Positions 54,096 through 59,435 of a stretch of DNA of 59,435 nucleotides are shown here, piece by piece; the first letter of the stretch is position 1, and each line of letters begins with the position of its first letter. The position numbers and the translations under genes are program-made. The stretch comes from an uncultured Bacteroidales bacterium (GTDB lineage: Bacteria; Bacteroidota; Bacteroidia; Bacteroidales; Bacteroidaceae), in contig CADCLN010000025.1 of the NCBI GenBank assembly GCA_902802265.1, positions 1 through 59,435 on the forward strand. Reading direction: 5' to 3'. The notes below the pieces were generated by a model that was not told the DNA's origin, did not search any database, and saw nothing but the letters and a program-made list of their open reading frames with translations.

Positions 54096-55688
54096 TCAGA
54101 ATAGGGGTGGAGTGTTGCAGCCATTCGGTGCCCTGATTCTGATGTGGTGGGCAATGGTGGGTGCGATGCAGTCCACGGTGACAGGTGTGGAGATGCGTTT
54201 GGGCTCCAGGTTGTAGCCGTAGAAGATGAGCGGAAACTCAAAGAAGGAGTCGCGCTGCATCTTTCGGCTGCCGCGTTCTTCGTTGACCAGGTTCCAGCCT
54301 GGCACCACTTGGATAGTTATGTCGCCCGAACACTTTGGGTTGTAGCCGTTGCGCACGCTGCTGATGCCTGGGGTCCATGCGCCCTGCGTCATGCGGGTAG
54401 AGGTGTAAACATCTCTGACACCTGAGAACTGGAAGAGGAAGTCTTCGCAATGGGCAAGCACTTCAGACAGTTTCAGCTGTTTCTGCTCCAGGAATTTGTG
54501 GTTTAGGTAAATCTGATTGCCGTAGTAGGCTTCTACATACTGCCCGTTGCCATACATGGCCACGAGGTACATGTTGAGCAGGGCTGCGCAGCGATTGATG
54601 GCAAAGTTGCCCGTCGGAATGTTATATTTCGAAATGGATTCGTCGTCGGTGTGGGATTCGTAGCCTGTGGAGGTCAGGTAGATGAGCGTCTTGTCCAGAC
54701 CCACCAGTTGGTCGATGGTATTCAGCAGTTTTTCTATTTCTGCATCCAGTCGTTTGTAGGTGTCTTGCAGTTCGGTCGTGGTCTCTGAAAGCGACTTCCC
54801 GTCCCAGTTTCCTGCGTAGTAGCAGATGGAAACAAAGTCTGTGATGTTGTCGGCGCCGCCCAGTCCGCTGTTCAGACAATAGCTGGCGGCACGGGTAATC
54901 TCTTCGTTGACCAGGGCGGAACGCTTAAATTGGCGGAAGCTACGGTCTTTGTCGAAGGAGTGTGAGAAGGTTTTCTGATTGGTGGCGAGGTAGTAGTTGT
55001 ACGTACCCGCGAATTCACTTGCGGGCTTCCACTTCAGTTCGGCAATCCGCTTTTGCAGGTTCGACGTTTCGTCAAGACGCTTGAACCAGAAAGGTGCCGA
55101 ACCATAGTAGGTGGTGCCAGCCCAGTGTCCGTTGTAGCTGTCAATCCACATCGCCCAGTCCGAGGCATGACCCGCAGCCAGAATGGCTTCCTCCTTGTTG
55201 GGGGCTACGGAGAAGACAAAACTTTTGCCCGCTGTGGCCATCTTCAGTTCGTCGCCAATGGTGGACACGAGCAGATTCTTGGGCGAGGCGCAGTCGGGTG
55301 TGTTCACACCTCTGTAGGCTGGGTCGTCCACACAATGCATGGGCTGCAACGAGTTGCGGTCCATCCAGTCTTCGCTGATGATGCCATGGTTGTAGGGCAC
55401 AGAACCCGTCACGATGGAGGCAATGGCAGAGGCTCGGTCGATGTCTTTCGATGCATACTGCACGTTGCTATAGACTTGTCCCAGCGAGAGCAACTTCTTG
55501 AATCCTTCTTCGCCATAGAGCGGCGCGAAAGCCTCCAAGTAGTCCGTGCGCAACTGGTCAATGGCGATGCCGACCACAAGCCGTGGAGTTTCCACAGCCG
55601 ACACCTGTGCCATCGCACTCATCATCGCAGCATACACCACGATGGACGTTATCAGTTGTTTTTTATGTTGGTTTTTATGCACGGGCAT
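54096..55688 (-). CDS. PafA-like alkaline phosphatase family protein, apparently inactive
   Basis: 530 residues from the ATG at 55688, the start of a signal peptide (ending MSAMAQVSA). An ATG at 55721 is upstream, but this start already overlaps the previous gene by 14 nt. The fold is that of the PafA phosphatases: GIAIDQLRTDYLEAF with the first metal Asp, then SIVTGSVPYNHGIISEDWMD. But the nucleophile Thr position (TAPGHASI in active members) is Arg (RASAIASI). The usual DH pair is replaced in IYLTSTGYESH, the DxxGH site in YYAGNWDGKS, and the late THG/DTH sites in NEERGSRKM ... DSFFEF. So metal binding and catalysis are probably lost. It may bind a ligand or partner in the periplasm. Confidence 0.78.
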   Translation of the reverse strand: MPVHKNQHKKQLITSIVVYAAMMSAMAQVSAVETPRLVVGIAIDQLRTDYLEAFAPLYGEEGFKKLLSLGQVYSNVQYASKDIDRASAIASIVTGSVPYNHGIISEDWMDRNSLQPMHCVDDPAYRGVNTPDCASPKNLLVSTIGDELKMATAGKSFVFSVAPNKEEAILAAGHASDWAMWIDSYNGHWAGTTYYGSAPFWFKRLDETSNLQKRIAELKWKPASEFAGTYNYYLATNQKTFSHSFDKDRSFRQFKRSALVNEEITRAASYCLNSGLGGADNITDFVSICYYAGNWDGKSLSETTTELQDTYKRLDAEIEKLLNTIDQLVGLDKTLIYLTSTGYESHTDDESISKYNIPTGNFAINRCAALLNMYLVAMYGNGQYVEAYYGNQIYLNHKFLEQKQLKLSEVLAHCEDFLFQFSGVRDVYTSTRMTQGAWTPGISSVRNGYNPKCSGDITIQVVPGWNLVNEERGSRKMQRDSFFEFPLIFYGYNLEPKRISTPVTVDCIAPTIAHHIRIRAPNGCNTPPLF

Positions 55689-56904
55689 GATTGGTTTCCA
55701 CTTGAACGACGCTTCTGACAAACAAAATGGCAGCTATCAGATAGACAGCGGTATTGAACACCTGCTGCTTTCCCATCAAAAGCACGATGAACGCGATGCA
55801 GACAATCGTGTTGAAAACAGCCAGTCGGTTTCTTTTCTGTCTGAAATGGCAGACGGCTATCCACAGGGCATAGCAGAGCGCCACGGGGTTGAATATCCAC
55901 ACCAGCAGGTTGCTGTCCACGCCAGGATGTTTGCTGAAGAAGAACAGATAAGCAATAATGATGCCAGCCAAGCCTTGCAGCGTGTGGAGTGTCACGTCGA
56001 ACCAGACGGTTTGTCGTTTCTTCTTGAAGTCGTAATACGAAATGACCAGGGTTATCAGCAAGAGCAATCCGAACACGACCACAGGGGAGAGCAGGGAAGC
56101 CTTCTCCTGAACCGTGGGCTGCAACAGCTGTCGGGTGGCTTTTACCATGGGGCGGCGCGAACCGTCTGCATTCACGATGAAGGCTGAGTCAATCTCTGCC
56201 TGGAAATAGTCGGGTATGAACATCTGCACACGGCGTTCTGCCAGTTTGTCAATCTCATCCCCCAGCACCATGTCAATGCCGAACTTCAGCCACGGAGCCT
56301 TCTCCAGCTTTTCGTGCAGCATCTGCCGCACAGTCACCACACGTTCCGTCCGCGTATAGACCACCTTTCCATCTACAGCCCGTTCTATGACATCGCGGGC
56401 ACGCTCCGTACAGTTGTCGTACAGCCAGTTGTACAGATAGGTCTGGTTCTCGGGCCGTATGTTCTCCAGAAGCAACTTCATCAGCCGTTTCTTTTCCTCC
56501 GCAGTCAGGTTCAGTTCCTGTTCTGTCACGCCATTGCCGCTTTCGCTGTATCGCCACAGAAAGAACTTCCGCGTTTCGGCATCCAGTTGGTAGTTGGTAT
56601 CGCCCTTCACAAAGTTCATCACAAAGTTCTTCTGCGTAGCATCGAAACAGCCGTAGTTGAACACGGCAGTTTTCCCCGATATTTCGTCCTCTGCCAAAAT
56701 GGCAGTATGTCCGAAGTGTGCATACGCATCCGTCCCAGGCGTGCAGGTCAGCAACGAGAATCGCAGCCCGTCGTCGTAGGCTGAGCCTTCCTGCCCGATG
56801 GAGTCTTGAGCGTTCTCGACCGTGTCTTGCGCATAGCCACTCAGTGGTAATGCCATCATGGCAAACCACATCATCCTGAATATGTATCTCTCTATTAACT
56901 GCAT
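55675..56904 (-). CDS. DUF4105 (Lnb N-terminal periplasmic) membrane protein
   Basis: 409 residues from the ATG at 56904, chosen because the promoter element is at 56922-56915; an ATG at 56874 starts an equally good signal peptide (MMWFAMMALPLSGYAQ) with a longer leader. Family motifs: SLLTCTPGTDAYAHFGHTAI with His residues, FNYGCFD, and YNWLYDNCTERARDVIE. Four helices follow at the C-terminus (about 275-400). DUF4105 is related to the periplasmic domain of lacto-N-biosidase-like and NlpC-like proteins; its role is not known. It overlaps the PafA-like gene, so the two are co-transcribed. Confidence 0.85.
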   Translation of the reverse strand: MQLIERYIFRMMWFAMMALPLSGYAQDTVENAQDSIGQEGSAYDDGLRFSLLTCTPGTDAYAHFGHTAILAEDEISGKTAVFNYGCFDATQKNFVMNFVKGDTNYQLDAETRKFFLWRYSESGNGVTEQELNLTAEEKKRLMKLLLENIRPENQTYLYNWLYDNCTERARDVIERAVDGKVVYTRTERVVTVRQMLHEKLEKAPWLKFGIDMVLGDEIDKLAERRVQMFIPDYFQAEIDSAFIVNADGSRRPMVKATRQLLQPTVQEKASLLSPVVVFGLLLLITLVISYYDFKKKRQTVWFDVTLHTLQGLAGIIIAYLFFFSKHPGVDSNLLVWIFNPVALCYALWIAVCHFRQKRNRLAVFNTIVCIAFIVLLMGKQQVFNTAVYLIAAILFVRSVVQVETNHARA

Positions 56905-56914
56905 AAATCGGCTG

Positions 56915-56922
56915 CAAAGGTA
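56915..56922 (-). promoter_or_regulatory. -7 element (TACCTTTG) for the DUF4105 operon
   Basis: TACCTTTG on the minus strand. A start near 56908 would leave almost no leader before the ATG at 56904, or about 35 nt before that at 56874. Confidence 0.55.
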
Positions 56923-57162
56923 CGAAAAAATAGGGAATGAAGCACGAAGAATGTGGAATAAAGCACACAGAATAGGCTTTTTTTGCATTTTCCCTTTGTT
57001 TTTCTTACAGAAAAGCCCCTTTCGGAGCGCAAATGAACAGCATGAATTTGCCTGTCGGACATCATCGTTTTCCTCTCCGCAGCGTGCACATATCCTTTCC
57101 ACAGAAATCAATAAAACGTCCCGCTGATAACAAAAAAATCATCCACACTGCATCAAAAACTT

Positions 57163-57246
57163 AAAACATCGCCATTGTTTTTATAAACAACGCCGATGTT
57201 TTCAAAAACAACGCCAATGTTTATAGAAACAACGCCGATGTTTTAA
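57163..57246. repeat. Array of four imperfect 21-bp units (copy B)
   Basis: Four units of the AAACAACGCCGATGTTTTYA type, the same family as 14820-14903. It lies between divergent genes, 127 nt before the promoter of the LRR gene. Left flank 57147-57167 is the inverse of the right flank of copy A, so the copies are in opposite orientation. The rest of the interval 56905-57348 shows no gene. Confidence 0.75.
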
Positions 57247-57348
57247 GAATTTTTCAAAGTGGAAAGAAAAATGTTTTTTCAGTTTCATCAGTTTCATATT
57301 GTTATTTGTTACAATCTTTGGCAGTCTGCTACAAAAATAGGATAGAAG

Positions 57349-57380
57349 TTTGTCAGTAATAATAATTATGTGTATCTTTG
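57349..57380 (+). promoter_or_regulatory. Canonical promoter of the LRR gene at 57475
   Basis: TTTG (57349-57352), 20-nt spacer, TATCTTTG (57373-57380). Start near 57387, leader about 88 nt with direct repeats of TTAACTAA before the ATG. Confidence 0.75.
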
Positions 57381-57474
57381 CCGCGAAATGGATTCTGTCA
57401 ATCTGAATTTGAAATTCTATTTCATTCCATAACTATCTTAATTAACTAATTAACTAATTTAAAATCAAAGAGAA

Positions 57475-59211
57475 ATGAAGAAACTATTACTTTCTGTCCT
57501 GATGGCATTGCCTCTGATGGCAAATGCATATACAGGTGTAACCGTTGTTGACGGTATTACGTATTATGTTGTTACCAAGGCAAAGACAGCCGAAGTTAGA
57601 GCAAATTCCAGTAGTTACTATTCTGGCGACATTGTGATTCCAGGAACCATTGAGGTCGAAGGCGTTCCTTGTACGGTGAAATCCATTGCAAACGAGGCGT
57701 TTTATAACTGCTCTTACTTGTATTCTGTATCCATTCCTAATACGGTGGAATCTATTGGAGAAGATGCTTTTTACTATTGTCGTAATCTGACTGCCATAAA
57801 GATTCCTGGCAGTGTTAAAACCATTGGTAAAGAGGCTTTTGCTTCGTGTTCGAATATGGCTTCTGTTACTATTGCTGAAGGAGTTACTTCCATTGGAGCT
57901 TATGCCTTTGTGAATACTGGCATTAAATCTATTGTTGTTCCAAACTCTGTTACAGAAATCGGAGAAAATATTTTCAGCAACTGTTCCTCTCTTGAATCTG
58001 CTCACCTCGGTTCTGGTATAACGGCTATTCCCGAAAACGCATTTAGTGCTTGCTCGCAACTGGCTTCTGTAGATTTGCCAGAGGCTCTTAAGACTATTGG
58101 AGAGTTTGCGTTCCAGAACTGTAAATTAAAGGCTGTAGAGATGCCATCCGATGTCATTGAGATAGGCACATGTGCTTTCCAATATTGCAAGTATATGGAA
58201 ACTTTGAAGCTGGGCAGTAGCTTGAATTTCATCGGAGAATCAGCTTTCTTTGGATGTGAAAGTCTGCAAACGGTGGTATTCCCTGATGCTCTCACAACGA
58301 TTGAAGATAAAGCATTTTCCAGATGTACGCAATTGTCTGCCGTGACATTTGGCAAAAGTATAGCTTTGGTTGGAGATTATGTTTTTTCTGGTTGTAACAA
58401 TCTGACTTCAATTTACATTTCTGATTTGGCAGCATGGTGCAAAATTGATTATGGTAGTAGTCCTTTTGTTGCTTATCATAAACTGTATCTGAATGGTGAA
58501 CAGATTACGAACTTGTTCATACCTGCTGGCATCATAGAGATTCCATTCTTTGCTTTTGCGATGTGTGATGGCATAGAGACTATTGTGATTCCAGATGGCG
58601 TTACAACCATTGCACAGTCGGCTTTTTACGAATGCCGCTCAGTAAAATCAATTTACATTGGAAAAGATGTAGATAAGGTTTATAGCTCAGCTTTTGCTTA
58701 TTGTGGTGACATTACCGATGTCTATTGTTACGCGGTGAATGTTCCAAGAACTGGTTCTAATGTGTTCTCTGGCGATGAACCAGAATACGCCACCCTGCAT
58801 GTGCCCGCAAATTCAATCAAAGCCTACCATGACGATGAAGCATGGGGTGTCTTTGGTGACAATATTGTAGCACTTGACGGAGAAATGCCAGTTAATCCAG
58901 ACCAGCCTAAGTGCGCTGCTCCGACCATTGCTGTTGAGAACGGCAAGGTGAAGTTCTCCAGCGAAACAGAGGGCGCAGAGTTCGTCAGCAAAATTGTTGC
59001 TGTAGGTTCAGGCGACTACACCACCAATGAAGTTTCGTTGGTTCCCACCTTTGAAGTTACTGTCTATGCTACAGCTACTGGCTATCAACCTTCCGATACC
59101 GTGAAAGAGACCATTTCCTTGACTGGCACAGGTAGTCTCGACATTGACGGTGACGGTGAACTCACCGTGAGTGACATCACCAAACTTATTGATGCTTATC
59201 TCGAAAAGTAA
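57475..59211 (+). CDS. BspA-like LRR protein with dockerin-like C-terminus
   Basis: 578 residues. Signal peptide MKKLLLSVLMALPLMANA, then LRR_5 repeats (about 60-440; SIANEAFYNCSYLYSVSIPN type), a strand-rich domain (CAAPTIAVENGKVKFSSET, about 480-555) similar to the chitobiase C-terminal-like modules found in such proteins, and a dockerin-like loop (DIDGDGELTVSDITKLIDAYL) at the end. Likely displayed on the surface and involved in adhesion. The dockerin-like end closely matches that of the protein at 46943. Confidence 0.88.
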   Translation: MKKLLLSVLMALPLMANAYTGVTVVDGITYYVVTKAKTAEVRANSSSYYSGDIVIPGTIEVEGVPCTVKSIANEAFYNCSYLYSVSIPNTVESIGEDAFYYCRNLTAIKIPGSVKTIGKEAFASCSNMASVTIAEGVTSIGAYAFVNTGIKSIVVPNSVTEIGENIFSNCSSLESAHLGSGITAIPENAFSACSQLASVDLPEALKTIGEFAFQNCKLKAVEMPSDVIEIGTCAFQYCKYMETLKLGSSLNFIGESAFFGCESLQTVVFPDALTTIEDKAFSRCTQLSAVTFGKSIALVGDYVFSGCNNLTSIYISDLAAWCKIDYGSSPFVAYHKLYLNGEQITNLFIPAGIIEIPFFAFAMCDGIETIVIPDGVTTIAQSAFYECRSVKSIYIGKDVDKVYSSAFAYCGDITDVYCYAVNVPRTGSNVFSGDEPEYATLHVPANSIKAYHDDEAWGVFGDNIVALDGEMPVNPDQPKCAAPTIAVENGKVKFSSETEGAEFVSKIVAVGSGDYTTNEVSLVPTFEVTVYATATGYQPSDTVKETISLTGTGSLDIDGDGELTVSDITKLIDAYLEK

Positions 59212-59240
59212 ACATCATTCATTAACAGAAAAGAAATGAT

Positions 59241-59276
59241 ATGAGCGAAGCTACATTATCAGGACTGCGCGACTAA
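59241..59276 (+). pseudogene. Possible 5' fragment of a small gene cut by an insertion sequence
   Basis: ATG at 59241 opens MSEATLSGLRD and stops after 11 codons, just where IS-like sequence appears to begin. The start resembles small Bacteroidales proteins that open with similar residues, from memory only. It lies 29 nt after the LRR gene. Confidence 0.3.
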
Positions 59277-59292
59277 CATCATGATTACATAA

Positions 59293-59330
59293 AAATCCCC
59301 ACAGCTGGACTTTTTTTGCTGTGGGGATTT
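59293..59330. terminator. Strong hairpin terminator before the IS transposase end
   Basis: A 13-bp stem (59293-59305 with 59318-59330) around 12 nt, T-rich on both sides. It would serve both the plus-strand LRR gene and the minus-strand transposase, 10 nt from its stop. Confidence 0.75.
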
Positions 59331-59340
59331 TATTTTTGGT

Positions 59341-59435
59341 TCATCCGACAAATGCATAGGTCTTATCGTGTAGAGAAAGGATTTTGAGTTCAAAGAACTT
59401 CTCGTCTCTGTATCCATATGCTTGTCTCTTCATTG
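59341..59435 (-). CDS. IS transposase, C-terminal end (partial)
   Basis: The minus strand encodes MKRQAYGYRDEKFFELKIL and a short tail, with a stop at 59343-59341, and is open to the window edge. The KRQAYGYRDxxFFxLKI end is that of ISL3-like DDE transposases in Bacteroidetes. Only about 31 residues are visible. The rest of the element lies beyond the window. Confidence 0.65.
   Translation of the reverse strand, partial: MKRQAYGYRDEKFFELKILSLHDKTYAFVG

Overview
The window looks like a chromosomal segment of a Bacteroidales bacterium, most likely Prevotella-like (Prevotellaceae). The reasons are: Bacteroidetes promoters (TTTG - about 20 nt - TAnnTTTG) in front of many genes; weak or absent Shine-Dalgarno sequences on most chromosomal genes; BspA-type leucine-rich-repeat (LRR) surface proteins; DUF4105, DUF4886, CotH, capsule-assembly Wzi and PafA-family proteins; and a SecA of about 1,110 residues with the C-terminal zinc motif. 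All identifications come from reading motifs; no database search was possible.

Layout. 1-3.1 kb: an AT-rich accessory element with a truncated reading frame, a terminator, an inverted repeat, and a four-gene operon (HTH protein, two unknowns, rolling-circle Rep) whose second and third genes carry strong AGGAGG ribosome sites. 3.16-3.35 kb: a structured RNA gene resembling 6S RNA. 3.4-7.3 kb: two small exported proteins, an orphan promoter with a possible small RNA, a PL11 rhamnogalacturonan lyase and a lipoprotein. 7.5-13.2 kb: a complete RND efflux operon. 13.2-14.7 kb: a hexapeptide acyltransferase and a DUF4886 lipoprotein.

15.2-36.1 kb: a large surface-polysaccharide locus. Its first part (15.2-26.6 kb, all +) combines a PglD/NeuD-type acyltransferase, two acyl carrier proteins, two ketoacyl-ACP synthase III proteins, three short-chain reductases, an acyl-activating AMP ligase, two glycan enzymes, a PglC-type initiating sugar-phosphate transferase and a PglE-type aminotransferase. 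The PglF-type dehydratase follows on the other strand. Dehydratase, aminotransferase, acyltransferase and phosphosugar transferase are the four steps for making and loading an N-acylated 4-amino-4,6-dideoxy sugar. The carrier-protein genes suggest that the acyl group is a custom short acid rather than acetate. Chain-length protein (Wzz), flippase (Wzx), polymerase (Wzy), three GT2 transferases and an acetyltransferase complete the locus in alternating orientation, with heptanucleotide repeats abutting the promoters.

36.1-49.2 kb: an SGNH lipoprotein, a CotH protein with a dockerin-like module, a frameshifted LRR gene, a rearranged intergenic region (lepA tail fragment, inverted repeats, 22-bp tandem array), a TagO/WecA-lipoprotein-Wzi operon and a large LRR-cohesin/dockerin-like protein. 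49.4-56.9 kb: galE, secA, a PafA-like protein that appears to lack its catalytic residues, and a DUF4105 membrane protein. 57.4-59.4 kb: another LRR-dockerin protein, a possible truncated small gene and the 3' end of an insertion-sequence transposase running off the edge. No rRNA, tRNA or CRISPR was seen.
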